64,000 nucleotides of DNA, taken from contig JAVVPO010000005.1 of NCBI GenBank assembly GCA_036655715.1, positions 1 to 64,000 on the forward strand, in the 5' to 3' direction. Source of the DNA: JAVVPO01 sp036655715 (GTDB lineage Bacteria > Bacillota > Clostridia > Lachnospirales > Cellulosilyticaceae). Each line of letters starts with the position of its first letter. The stretch's first letter is position 1. This document shows positions 10,155-19,092 of this stretch, one piece after another. The position numbers were made by a program, and so were the translations under genes. The notes under the pieces are model-generated. The model was not told the origin of the DNA and made no database searches. It saw only the letters and a list, made by a program, of their open reading frames with translations.

Positions 10155-10192
10155 AATAAGTGACCTGAGCACCTACACCCAGGCCACTTATT
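10155..10192 (-). promoter_or_regulatory. GC-rich stem-loop between ssb-like gene and addA
   Basis: Arms 10155-10167 and 10180-10192 pair over 13 positions with one G-U pair and a 13-nt loop, inside the 111-bp gap between the SSB-like gene and addA. There is no clear T-run on the minus strand, so it may be an mRNA processing or attenuation element rather than a full terminator. An 11-bp direct repeat (TTATTCACTTA) sits beside it at 10189 and 10202. Confidence 0.5.
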
Positions 10193-10208
10193 CACTTAGC
10201 TTATTCAC

Positions 10209-10532
10209 TTAACCTATTATCTTTTTTTTCCCTACAACTTCAAAATCATCTAGTACAATCTTTGTCCGATAATTTTTGATACCTTCTTTATTCATAAACT
10301 CACTATTTTGCAGACTACCTATTACAACAATCTTCTCTCCCTTTTTGGTATTTTGGGAAAGTAGTTGAGCTTTCTTGCCAAAAGCTACGACATCAAAAAA
10401 ATAGGTTTCCTTTTCTTTTTTCTTCTTGTTATCCACTGCCAGCCGAAATTGTGTATAGAATCTACCATTCTCATTTGCCTGTTTTAACTCTAAATCTTGT
10501 GCTAGGTTTCCCATTAGATTAACTTGGTTCAT
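10209..10532 (-). CDS. Short single-stranded DNA-binding protein (SSB family)
   Basis: A 107-residue protein with the SSB-type OB-fold pattern: N-terminal MNQVNLMGNLAQDLELK, central FRLAVDNKKKKEKETYFFDVVAFGK (read in pieces), and GEKIVVIGSLQ. It lacks the long disordered tail and the acidic DDD..PF-type tip that replicative SSBs use to recruit partner proteins; it ends in GKKKIIG. That makes it more like accessory SSBs such as SsbB of B. subtilis. It sits between addB (73 bp upstream) and addA (111 bp downstream), so a role in break resection or single-strand handling is a reasonable inference. AGGAGGAG precedes the ATG. Confidence 0.8.
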   Translation of the reverse strand: MNQVNLMGNLAQDLELKQANENGRFYTQFRLAVDNKKKKEKETYFFDVVAFGKKAQLLSQNTKKGEKIVVIGSLQNSEFMNKEGIKNYRTKIVLDDFEVVGKKKIIG

Positions 10533-10605
10533 AAACTCCTCCTAATTATTTTTCTAGAGTTTATACCTATCTTAATTGCTTTATTCACTTGCAGTAGATT
10601 TTTTA

Positions 10606-13600
10606 TTATTTTTGATTTTTTCTATTACAAATATGTTCCCATATTTCTTCATTACCTATTTTATCTAGTACCTCATACTCATTATCTTGATTGGCTGTAT
10701 CAAACTGACAGATCGCTTGATATTTACAATAAGTACAAGGATCTTTACTTGTTAGCTTATAAGGGTTAGCACTTACCTTCCCATCCAATATATCTTTACC
10801 TAACATTCTTACCTTATCTACAATAAACTCTCTTAGCTGCTCAAACTGATTTTCATCAGCTACTGATGAACGCTTTGCTACACTACCATCTTTATTAAAC
10901 TTAACTGGGATAATCTGCCCCGTACCGTCTTCATCCATCATACGAATAATCTCTTCATCTTCTAATACAAGCCCTGAAAGTTTGAAATTCTTAAGTTGCT
11001 TATCCATAACTGCTTCCAAAGTTGTTCCTGTCTCATATTTCACATAAGTCGTATCTATATGGAAGTAAAACATTCCCGCAGGCTTATTTTTCTCATTAAT
11101 TTTGATATATGAATCTAAGTAAAGCAGGAGCTGTAGCTGCAATCCATAATACAACTCAACTAAGTTGAATTGTTTTTTACCTGATTTATAGTCTAGAATC
11201 TTCACATACTCCTCGCCGTTTTCTTTGGCATATACATCTACCCTATCTATTTGGCCTTTCAGCAGTACACTTCTCATCTCATCTATTTGGATTTCTATAG
11301 GTGGCATGCCTTCGTAGCCAAAGTTCACTTCATACTCTTTAGGTTCAAACTTTCCTTGCCTTAGCTGATGCGTAAGCGCTCTAATAGCTCTCTTCGACAT
11401 CTTCTCCACTTTACTTGCTGTGTATTTAAATCGGCCGTCTTCTCTACCTGACCTATTATACTTATTAATACTATAAGTTACAGCACTTTTAACACTTTCA
11501 TCCATTTGTACATTACTTGCATCTACCCAGTTAGTTTGACGCTTTTGAAGTTCTTCAGGATACCTTTCAAGGACAGAGTGGAACAATGTCCCTATCTCTG
11601 CTGTATTCCACTTAAAGAGTTTTCTTTCCTCTGCTTTAATCCCATACTTAATAAAATAACAGCATGCACAGTTTCTAAAAGTCTCAAGCTTCGAAATACT
11701 TGTATCTAGTCTTTCATCATAAAGAAGCTTTGCTGTATCTTTGTGCAAATAGTGTTGTTGATTGGTATAAAGAATATGCTCACTCATCGTGCGCACTTTA
11801 TCTTTCCATTCATCACTTGATACATACCAGCTTACCACATCTCTCCACGTGCTATCTTCTTCAACCTTACCTTCCATATCTTCTCTAAGCCTTGCTCCAA
11901 TCATCCCAAATGTTGGTAAGGGTGCAAAGATATCTTCTGATACTTTCCTAGTCTCTATTTCTCCTTGTTTAAACAGTTTCTTCAACTTATAAAATACGAT
12001 AGAGGGTCTCATAGGTTTACCTACCTCATCCGCCACTACACTACTCGCACATAGCTTATGAGTCGCCCTTGTAAGAGCTGTATAAATCAAGAAAGTACTA
12101 CCATAAATATCTTGATTGATAAGTATATCATTTAACCTATCTCTTTTTGAATCTTTAGCTTTACACACTGCGGTAAGTGTTATCTTGTCCATTTCTGAGA
12201 AGATATCCATATTACTAGACTGCTTAGGGATAAGTCCCTCATTTATCCCCAGAATAAAGAGTGCTTTCTCCTTTGGTAACCTAGTACGGTCAATGGTCCC
12301 TATCAACACTTGGTCTTTAGCAGGAGGGATGATACCCATCTTAATATAGCTAAAGCTTGTCTTTAGGATGTTTCTATACGTTGATACAGATACTTTTTCT
12401 TCTCCTAAAATATCCACAAGACGCTCAAATATCTCTACTACTTGTCCCCATATTTGAGAATTTTCCAACTCTAATGTACGATTTTGCGCTAATTTATGCT
12501 GCTCTGTACGCTTTTCTAACGTTTCATAAGCCTTAATACTTTCTAAAAAATGGTACAAGCTAATAGTTGTTTCTTTAATACTTAGCCTCCCCTCTTTTCC
12601 TTTGTACTTACTTATCTCTTCTTCTAGTGGCGCTATAATACTTATTACTTTTTCCCTTATCCGATTAATCTCTTCTAAGTTAGTCGTTTCCGCTCCGAAT
12701 TCCCAGACTTCTTGCCATTTTTTCTTTCCTTTGATGCCATATTCTAGTAAGTAATTATCTAGCAAATCTACTTCATCCAAAGAAAGTACTGTCATATTAG
12801 TTCTTAGAAAACTTAATACCCCTTTGTAGCTCCAACTTGTTGTAATGATTTCCATAATGCTATCTATAGCTGCTATCAAACTATTGGTATGAATATCTCT
12901 TTTATAATCTAGAAAGAAAGGAATATTATACTCTTTAAAAATGCTGGTTAAACTAGACTTGTACTTACCCAAATCTCCAACCAATATAGCAATATCTCTA
13001 TAACGATAGTCTTCATCTCTTATTAGTCCTACAATTTGTTTGGCTGTTTCTTCTATTTCCTCTTCTACATTCGCATAAGTTCTAACGATCACATCCCTAG
13101 CTTCTTTCTCAAAAGGCTTCACGTAAGTCTTAAGATAATTCTGTTCTAAGTAACTTAATTCTTCTGACACATCTTCTTCCTTATAAGAACTAAGACACAC
13201 TTCTTTATGAGCTTTCTCTTCATCACAAATATTTATCAACTTTTGATATGTTTTTATACTTTCATAAAAAGGATTATTCTCAAATATTTTTTCTTCTGCC
13301 CCATACTCTTTATCCATTGGCAAAGTAATTGTGATATCTTTTGCCTTTTTAAGAAGTTCCCTTACTATTTGCAACTGAGCTGTTGTAAAACCATAAAACC
13401 CATCTATCCAAATACTTGTATTTTCTAAGTACTTGCTCTCTTTCACGTGGTCTGCCAAAAGCTTCATAGTTCCTTCAGATGTTATAAATTTTTCTGCTAT
13501 ATATTCATTGAACCATCCATAAATATTTTTAATATCTTTCATCTTATATTGAAAGATAGAAGTCGCTTCTTTATCTTCTATCATAATCTCTAATGTCTCT

Positions 13601-14004
13601 GTCTCTATACTATTTTGCTCAAAAATAGTCATTAATCTATTAACTGAGTCTACAAATCCTTCACTTATATAACTTTTCTTAAAGAAACTTAGTTCCTTTT
13701 TATGTTCTTCTAAAATTCGTTTCAGAATCATTACTTTTTCCAAATCATCTATCACAGGGTAATGCGCTTTACCAGCCTCTTTTAATACCTTCTGTGCTAG
13801 ATTTTTAAAGCTAATAACTTCTACCCTCAAAAGTCCTGGATACAATTTCTGCGATAACTCTATTTGCGTCTGTAAGTTGAACTGCTCTGGTACTAACATA
13901 ATGAGATTACTATACTCATCCTTAGTAAGTTCTTCTTGAATTTGAGTGTAACACGCACTCGTCTTCTTACTTCCTGCTCTACCTAATATAAATTTAGCCT
14001 TCAT
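10606..14004 (-). CDS. addB: ATP-dependent helicase/deoxyribonuclease subunit B (AddB)
   Basis: An 1132-residue AddB. The C-terminal nuclease shows GTLFHSVLERY, KGQIDRVDVY and ILDYKSG, then LQLQLLLYLD. The four cysteines of the family's iron-sulfur staple are visible: one in the FRNCACC region near residue 770 and three in CTYCKYQAIC near the C-terminus. Helicase-like motifs are degenerate, as is usual for AddB. The N-terminal P-loop reads GRAGSKKT; the second conserved Gly of GxxxxGK[ST] is replaced by Lys, verified in the DNA. First gene of the add set, beginning just after a terminator for the upstream gene. Confidence 0.95.
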   Translation of the reverse strand: MKAKFILGRAGSKKTSACYTQIQEELTKDEYSNLIMLVPEQFNLQTQIELSQKLYPGLLRVEVISFKNLAQKVLKEAGKAHYPVIDDLEKVMILKRILEEHKKELSFFKKSYISEGFVDSVNRLMTIFEQNSIETETLEIMIEDKEATSIFQYKMKDIKNIYGWFNEYIAEKFITSEGTMKLLADHVKESKYLENTSIWIDGFYGFTTAQLQIVRELLKKAKDITITLPMDKEYGAEEKIFENNPFYESIKTYQKLINICDEEKAHKEVCLSSYKEEDVSEELSYLEQNYLKTYVKPFEKEARDVIVRTYANVEEEIEETAKQIVGLIRDEDYRYRDIAILVGDLGKYKSSLTSIFKEYNIPFFLDYKRDIHTNSLIAAIDSIMEIITTSWSYKGVLSFLRTNMTVLSLDEVDLLDNYLLEYGIKGKKKWQEVWEFGAETTNLEEINRIREKVISIIAPLEEEISKYKGKEGRLSIKETTISLYHFLESIKAYETLEKRTEQHKLAQNRTLELENSQIWGQVVEIFERLVDILGEEKVSVSTYRNILKTSFSYIKMGIIPPAKDQVLIGTIDRTRLPKEKALFILGINEGLIPKQSSNMDIFSEMDKITLTAVCKAKDSKRDRLNDILINQDIYGSTFLIYTALTRATHKLCASSVVADEVGKPMRPSIVFYKLKKLFKQGEIETRKVSEDIFAPLPTFGMIGARLREDMEGKVEEDSTWRDVVSWYVSSDEWKDKVRTMSEHILYTNQQHYLHKDTAKLLYDERLDTSISKLETFRNCACCYFIKYGIKAEERKLFKWNTAEIGTLFHSVLERYPEELQKRQTNWVDASNVQMDESVKSAVTYSINKYNRSGREDGRFKYTASKVEKMSKRAIRALTHQLRQGKFEPKEYEVNFGYEGMPPIEIQIDEMRSVLLKGQIDRVDVYAKENGEEYVKILDYKSGKKQFNLVELYYGLQLQLLLYLDSYIKINEKNKPAGMFYFHIDTTYVKYETGTTLEAVMDKQLKNFKLSGLVLEDEEIIRMMDEDGTGQIIPVKFNKDGSVAKRSSVADENQFEQLREFIVDKVRMLGKDILDGKVSANPYKLTSKDPCTYCKYQAICQFDTANQDNEYEVLDKIGNEEIWEHICNRKNQK

Positions 14005-14032
14005 CTTTTTCTCCTTATCTTTATAAAATCAA

Positions 14033-14079
14033 AAAATGACCACCTGTATAGAATACTCATCTTATACAAGGGTCATTTT
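14033..14079 (-). terminator. Terminator between the 143-aa gene and addB
   Basis: An imperfect stem (AAAATGACC paired with GGTCATTTT, extended by CTGTATA/TATACAAG) is followed on the minus strand by TTTTTTGATTTT. It ends the small upstream gene. Confidence 0.75.
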
Positions 14080-14085
14080 AATATT

Positions 14086-14517
14086 TTAGTTAATCTTCAC
14101 TTTGTACTTCGCTTGGTACACTTCTTTTAACTCTTCAATTTCTTTTGGATTAATATAAGGATGTACACTTTCCATACCATCTAGCATAATGAGTGCTTCA
14201 TCTAAATAGGGTATACTTCTTCTAGCATCCTCAGTCACAATCATACTAAGCCTTGCAAGTTCTTTAAAAAAATCCACTTTTTCTTCTATATAATCTTCAT
14301 ATACCCCATGTATATCTTTATTATATCTAAAAGTGTTTGCCTCGTAAACACCTCTAAGAATTTTATAACTATCTTCTAGTCTATCATACTTTTTAAGTAT
14401 CTTCGCTACATACACCTTAGATACCCAGTGTATTGGATCCTTTTCCACAAACTCTGGCAATCTTTCTTGTCTCTCTTCTAAAAAGTTCTTTAGTTCTAAC
14501 ATTTCTTCTTTATTCAC
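14086..14517 (-). CDS. Hypothetical helical protein, possible TPR-like fold
   Basis: A 143-residue soluble, highly charged protein I do not recognise. It is almost all predicted helix, with repeats of Leu/Tyr/Glu spacing (SKVYVAKILKKYDRLEDSYK, then ISYLDEAL-like segments) that suggest a tetratricopeptide-like fold. The frame stays open 26 codons further upstream, but a consensus promoter sits inside that extension (-35 at 14590, -10 at 14567) and AGGGGG lies seven bases before the GTG at 14517, so GTG is the better start. It is transcribed alone, ending at a clear terminator before addB. Confidence 0.65.
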   Translation of the reverse strand: MNKEEMLELKNFLEERQERLPEFVEKDPIHWVSKVYVAKILKKYDRLEDSYKILRGVYEANTFRYNKDIHGVYEDYIEEKVDFFKELARLSMIVTEDARRSIPYLDEALIMLDGMESVHPYINPKEIEELKEVYQAKYKVKIN

Positions 14518-14566
14518 GGTAATTCCCCCTACAATTTCTCTCTCTAATCTATACATTTTCTTACCA

Positions 14567-14595
14567 TTGTTACACACTCCCGGTAGATTCGTCAA
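14567..14595 (-). promoter_or_regulatory. Sigma-A promoter of the 143-aa gene
   Basis: TTGACG (14590-14595), 17-bp spacer, TAACAA (14567-14572) on the minus strand. The predicted transcript start lies about 40 bases before the GTG start codon with its AGGGGG site. Confidence 0.7.
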
Positions 14596-14653
14596 GTATT
14601 TTCTATATATTCCTTATTTTACAAAATATTTATTTATATTATAAAGATATTGA

Positions 14654-16264
14654 TTAAAGATATTTGTTTAACGTCTCTTTTATAGCGCCTACTCCTGCTG
14701 TCATTTCAGCAAAGTATCCTTCCACTTTTTTACCTAAACCAACTTCATACAAATTAACTCCAAATATAGTCTCATCCGATAAAATAGGCTGTAAGTTTTT
14801 TGTAAAAGGTGCTCGGTCCCCAAGCTTGACACCTTCTAAATAAGCACATACTTTAGTTAATAGTGGATCTGAACTTAATTCAAAAGCTATGCCATTGTCA
14901 TCAACTGCTAATAAGTAACGACACCATCCAGCTAATACTAAAGGTATATAGTCTAAAGATGTCACATCTAAATCTTTTCTTTCTTCATAAGCTTTAATCG
15001 TTTCTCCAAAACGAATAGCTAACTTTTGTGATGTGTCTGTAGCAATTCTTTGTGGGGTATCTGGTACAAAAGGATTTGGGAATCTTACTTCGATTACTTC
15101 CTTAATGAAGTCTTCTGGCTTAATAATCTCTGGATTTACCACCACTGGCAACCCTTCTTGATAACCTACTTTTTCAATAAGTTTTTTAAGATGCTCATCT
15201 TTCATTTCTCCCGAAATACTTGTATAGCCTAATAAACATCCATAAATTGCAAGTGTTGTATGTAAGGGATTAAGACAAGTACATACCTTCATTTTTTCTA
15301 CTTTATCTACAGTTTCTCTATTTGTAAAAATAACTCCGCCTGCATCTAGCGCTGGTCTACCATTAGGGAATAAATCTTCAATAACTAAATACTGAGGCTC
15401 TTCCGCATTGACAAAAGGTGCTGTATAAGTATTTTTATTGGTGATAATTGTCTCTGTATTTTCAAGACCTTCTTCTTCAAGCGCTTTTTTAATACTTTCA
15501 TCTGGTCTTGGCGTAATTTTATCAATCATACTCCAAGGGAATGATACTAAGCTCGGTGTATCAATATACTCAATGAAACCTTCCTCTACTAATCCATTTT
15601 CTACCCAGCTTTTTGCATAGACTCTTACTGCATTATATAACTTCGTTCCATTATGTGAACAGTTATCCATACTTACTAGTGCTATAGGTAATTTATCTAC
15701 TACATACCTCTCATAACATAAAGCTGCTAGTTTCCCAATAAAGCTTTTAGGCGCTACTCTTCCTGTTTCTAAATCATAAGCTACATCGCCATAATACTCA
15801 CCAGCTGGATTAACTAGACTATATCCTTTTTCAGTAATCGTAAAGCTTACCATCTGCAAAGAAGATTTTTTGAATATGTCTTGAAGTCTATGCCAATTCG
15901 CTGTATTTTCACTATCCCCAACGATAGATTCCACTACACTTCCAACTACTTTTTTATTGATAGATCCATCTGGTTTTAAAACAACTAAAATACTTAAATC
16001 ATCAAATGGCTTATAAGCTTTTTCAATAAGTTCATAATCATAACATTCACTTACTATAATCCCTGTATTTACTTTTCCTTTATTAAGCAACTCTTGCTGA
16101 ACCACTGCTGGGAATCCCCTAAATATATTGCCAGCTCCAAAATGAAGCCATGTTGGATTATTAAAAGTTTCTTCTTTTACTTTTTCTCTATCAAAGTTTG
16201 GTAATTCATACCCTTTTGATTCAAATTCTTCTTTGTAAGATAAATAGTTATTACTTAGCTTCAT
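14654..16264 (-). CDS. uxuB: Mannitol dehydrogenase-family oxidoreductase, probable fructuronate reductase
   Basis: A 536-residue long-chain polyol dehydrogenase. The NAD-binding Rossmann start is WLHFGAGNIFRGF. DNCSHNG and the conserved CLNPLHTTLAIYG block match the family. Next to mannonate dehydratase and a GntR regulator, the likely reaction is NADH-dependent interconversion of D-fructuronate and D-mannonate. An in-frame GTG 15 bases upstream lies inside the ribosome site GGAGGG, so the ATG at 16264 is the real start. It is last in uxuA-gntR-uxuB. Tagaturonate reductase or mannitol dehydrogenase activity cannot be excluded from sequence alone. Confidence 0.88.
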   Translation of the reverse strand: MKLSNNYLSYKEEFESKGYELPNFDREKVKEETFNNPTWLHFGAGNIFRGFPAVVQQELLNKGKVNTGIIVSECYDYELIEKAYKPFDDLSILVVLKPDGSINKKVVGSVVESIVGDSENTANWHRLQDIFKKSSLQMVSFTITEKGYSLVNPAGEYYGDVAYDLETGRVAPKSFIGKLAALCYERYVVDKLPIALVSMDNCSHNGTKLYNAVRVYAKSWVENGLVEEGFIEYIDTPSLVSFPWSMIDKITPRPDESIKKALEEEGLENTETIITNKNTYTAPFVNAEEPQYLVIEDLFPNGRPALDAGGVIFTNRETVDKVEKMKVCTCLNPLHTTLAIYGCLLGYTSISGEMKDEHLKKLIEKVGYQEGLPVVVNPEIIKPEDFIKEVIEVRFPNPFVPDTPQRIATDTSQKLAIRFGETIKAYEERKDLDVTSLDYIPLVLAGWCRYLLAVDDNGIAFELSSDPLLTKVCAYLEGVKLGDRAPFTKNLQPILSDETIFGVNLYEVGLGKKVEGYFAEMTAGVGAIKETLNKYL

Positions 16265-16301
16265 GCTTTTTCCCTCCACTTAATTAAGTTATTTATATTT
16301 T

Positions 16302-16979
16302 CTACTTGAAGTATTGACTATACTGCTCTTTTAAAACTTCTTGATCTTGTAATACTCTTGAAAGATGCCCATGCATCACTTCTTTTGCTAGTTTAGGATC
16401 TTTGGTTTTAATGGCTTCAACAATGGTTTTATGTTCTATAATAATATTTTCCGAATTGATATTATTTAAGCTGAGCATTCTAATGCGCTGAAAATGTCCC
16501 ATTAATCCCTCTAAGGCCTTATAGGTTCTAAGCTTATGAGATATTTCAAACAGTAGATAATGGAACTTATTATCCGACTCCAACAGTTTAACAATCTCTC
16601 TTTTAGATGCATAAAATTCTTGTAATCTTATTACTTCTTCTAACTTTAGTATTTCTTCTTCTGATATATATTTAGTAACTTCTTCACATAATGCTAATTC
16701 TACTGTTTCCCTTAAAAATCTTGCTTCATTAATCGTTTCTAAGTCTATCGGTGCTACACACGTCCCTTTTTGAGGGTAAATTTCTATTATTCCTTCTTTT
16801 GCTAAGGTAATAATAGCCTCTCTTACAGGTGTTCTACTAACTGAAATAGCTTCTGCTATCTCATTCTCATTAAGCGTCTGACCCGGATAAAGAATCATAT
16901 TAATGATATTATGTCTTAACACCCTAATAGCATATTCCCTTGCTAGCTCTTGCTTTTCTTTTTCTAAAATCTCAATCAT
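16302..16979 (-). CDS. GntR-family transcriptional regulator, FCD subfamily
   Basis: A 225-residue regulator. An N-terminal winged helix (about 35-75, with LNENEIAEAISVSRTPVREA and the wing IYPQKGTC) is followed by an all-helical FCD domain. DNKFHYLLFE, IEHKTIV and MHGHLSRV provide the Asp/His positions that bind metal and effector in this subfamily. It lies between uxuA and uxuB, so hexuronate or mannonate response is likely. A dyad over the uxuA promoter is the obvious operator. The start codon is the ATG at 16979. Confidence 0.9.
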   Translation of the reverse strand: MIEILEKEKQELAREYAIRVLRHNIINMILYPGQTLNENEIAEAISVSRTPVREAIITLAKEGIIEIYPQKGTCVAPIDLETINEARFLRETVELALCEEVTKYISEEEILKLEEVIRLQEFYASKREIVKLLESDNKFHYLLFEISHKLRTYKALEGLMGHFQRIRMLSLNNINSENIIIEHKTIVEAIKTKDPKLAKEVMHGHLSRVLQDQEVLKEQYSQYFK

Positions 16980-17101
16980 CAGACTTACTCCTTAGGTTTA
17001 TTCCATTGTATTATAACATCCCTATATTTGAATAAGGGCTTAAAATGTATTTTATGAATCCCATTTTAAACCCCCTCTATTAATTATTTCATTATATCTT
17101 A

Positions 17102-18175
17102 TTATTTAGATGATTTCTGGATGCTTTCCCATAGACCTTCTAAGTAAGTTGCTCCTAACGCTCTATCATAAAGTCCATATCCAGGTCTTGCTTGTTCTCC
17201 CCAAATCATACGTCCATGATCTGGTCTGATATAACCTTCAAACCCTACATCGTGGAAAGCTTTCATTATTTCAAACATATCTAATGAACCACAGCTAGAT
17301 AAATGCGCTGATTCATCGAAATCTCTCTCTGAAAAATGAATAACATTTCTTACATGTGCAAAGTGAATACGGCCTTCTTTTCCTACCTCACGTATAATTT
17401 CTGGTAAATCATTATTAAGGTTTGCACCTAATGATCCTGTACATAATGTTAAACCATTATATTTACTTGGATTGAGAGATAAAAACTTTTGTAAATTTTC
17501 TTTTGATATAATGAGTCTATTAAGTCCAAATAGTCCCCATGGTGGATCATCCGGATGTATTGCCATACTAATATCATATTGCTCCGCATAGGGTATCACT
17601 TCATCTAAGAAATATTTCATATTTGTCCAATATTGCTCTTCTGTTACATCTTTATAAGCCTCTATAAGCTTAGACATTTCTTTTAATCTTTCTGGTTCCC
17701 ATCCTGGAAGGCTAAATCCTTTTGATTGTTCATCAAAAAGCTCTGCCATATTACTTGGATGTCTTTTAATCACTTCTTCATGCACATAACTCATAACTTC
17801 TGAACCATCTTCAAGCTTTTTAGAAAGTTCGGAACGTGCCCAATCCATTACCGGCATAAAGTTATAACATAAACATTTCACGCCTACTTCTGAAAGATTT
17901 TTAAGTGTTTCTATATAATTTTTAATATATTTATCCCTTGTTGGTAAACCAAGTTTAATGTCCTCATGGATATTAACACTTTCAATCACTTCCATAGTAA
18001 GTCCTGCGTCATTAATTTCTTTTTTAAGTGCTTGAATTTCTTCTAAAGGCCACACTTCTCCTACTGGAATATCTAGTAGGGATGTACAAACCCCTACAAC
18101 TCCTGGTATCTGTTTAATTTGTTGGAGTGTTACGCTATCATGTTTTTCTCCAAACCACCTTAAAATCATTTTCAT
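17102..18175 (-). CDS. uxuA: Mannonate dehydratase
   Basis: A 357-residue TIM-barrel enzyme that dehydrates D-mannonate to 2-keto-3-deoxygluconate. Family blocks visible are IHPDDPPWGLFGLNR, LTLCTGSLGANLNND, HFAHVRN and, near the C-terminus, RPDHGRMIWGE then GYGLYDRALGATYLEGL. The shorter length compared with E. coli UxuA (394) is usual in Firmicutes. It is the first gene of the operon. GAGGAG lies 11 bases before the ATG. Confidence 0.96.
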   Translation of the reverse strand: MKMILRWFGEKHDSVTLQQIKQIPGVVGVCTSLLDIPVGEVWPLEEIQALKKEINDAGLTMEVIESVNIHEDIKLGLPTRDKYIKNYIETLKNLSEVGVKCLCYNFMPVMDWARSELSKKLEDGSEVMSYVHEEVIKRHPSNMAELFDEQSKGFSLPGWEPERLKEMSKLIEAYKDVTEEQYWTNMKYFLDEVIPYAEQYDISMAIHPDDPPWGLFGLNRLIISKENLQKFLSLNPSKYNGLTLCTGSLGANLNNDLPEIIREVGKEGRIHFAHVRNVIHFSERDFDESAHLSSCGSLDMFEIMKAFHDVGFEGYIRPDHGRMIWGEQARPGYGLYDRALGATYLEGLWESIQKSSK

Positions 18176-18215
18176 AATACTCTATACTCCTCTATGTATA
18201 CACCCTATTTGGTAA

Positions 18216-18233
18216 CCACATGATTAATTGTGG
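18216..18233. promoter_or_regulatory. Inverted repeat in the uxuA leader
   Basis: CCACA and TGTGG flank an 8-bp spacer about 45 bases before uxuA. It could be a second regulator site or a small leader hairpin; the sequence does not resemble the promoter dyad. Confidence 0.3.
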
Positions 18234-18262
18234 CATAACAATAGCTCTAACGCTTTATTGAT

Positions 18263-18288
18263 ATACTAATATATTAGCATGTTAGTAT
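18263..18288. promoter_or_regulatory. Putative GntR operator over the uxuA promoter
   Basis: Nested dyads: ATACTAA (18263-18269) with TTAGTAT (18282-18288), and the perfect 12-bp palindrome CTAATATATTAG (18266-18277). They cover the -10 and spacer of the uxuA promoter, where binding would block RNA polymerase. Assignment to the GntR protein of this operon is inference. Confidence 0.5.
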
Positions 18289-18299
18289 AATTTTTTCAA
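18271..18299 (-). promoter_or_regulatory. Putative uxuA-gntR-uxuB promoter
   Basis: TTGAAA (18294-18299), 17-bp spacer, TAATAT (18271-18276) on the minus strand, about 95 bases before uxuA and overlapping the operator dyad. Confidence 0.55.
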
Positions 18300-18380
18300 C
18301 ATCGCTAAATACACATATATTACATACTATTTTTATTTATATTCACAAATTAATTTACTTTAATTATCATTGCGCTTTCA

Positions 18381-19082
18381 TTACTCTTCTATTAGCCTAT
18401 ACCCTACTCCAACTTCTGTAAAAATATATCTTGGCTCAGCAGGATTTTCTTCTATTTTTCTTCTTAGGTTAGCCATAAATACTCTCAGGGACTGGGTTTC
18501 ACTTCCCATACCTACGCCCCAGACTTCTTTAATAATATAGCTGTGTGTAAGTACTTTGCCCCTCTGCTTAACTAGTGTCACAAGTATTTTGAACTCGATA
18601 GGTGTTAAATGTATTTCTTCACCTCTTATAGTTACCTTTCTTTTTTCAAAATCTATACTAAGCTCTCCTATACAAATTTTTTCTTGTTCTTGTAAATTAT
18701 CTTTTTGTCTAACTACATTATGTCTTAGTGCTACTCTAAGTCTAGCTAGTAATTCTGCTACACCAAAAGGCTTTGTTAAATAATCATCTGCACCTAAATC
18801 TAATGCATGAACTTTTTCTCTTTCTTGATCCCTTGCTGATACAATGAGTACTGGTACGCTCGACCATTTTCTAATTTCTTTTAATACATCTAATCCGTCC
18901 ATATCAGGAAGTCCCAAATCTAATATAATAACATCTGGATTATAAGACATAAATAAAGCTATACCTTCTTTACCTTTATCCGCCTCTCTATATTGATACC
19001 CTTGTGTAGCTAACGTGGCACAAATAAAATTTCTTATTACTTTTTCATCTTCTATTATAAGAACTACTGCTTGATTATTCAC
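18381..19082 (-). CDS. kdpE: KDP operon response regulator KdpE
   Basis: A 233-residue OmpR-type regulator. The receiver domain has the acidic pair E11/D12, phosphoacceptor D55 (VIILDLGLPD) and Lys in LTKPFG. The C-terminal winged helix has LTPIEFKILVTLV and the recognition region ending VGVGYRLI. It activates kdp expression when phosphorylated by KdpD. GTG is the start codon, ten bases after the kdpD stop, with GAGGAG upstream. Last gene of kdpFABCDE; no clear terminator is seen in the 205 bp that follow kdpE's neighbour uxuA upstream. Confidence 0.95.
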   Translation of the reverse strand: MNNQAVVLIIEDEKVIRNFICATLATQGYQYREADKGKEGIALFMSYNPDVIILDLGLPDMDGLDVLKEIRKWSSVPVLIVSARDQEREKVHALDLGADDYLTKPFGVAELLARLRVALRHNVVRQKDNLQEQEKICIGELSIDFEKRKVTIRGEEIHLTPIEFKILVTLVKQRGKVLTHSYIIKEVWGVGMGSETQSLRVFMANLRRKIEENPAEPRYIFTEVGVGYRLIEE

Positions 19083-19092
19083 AACTCTCTCC

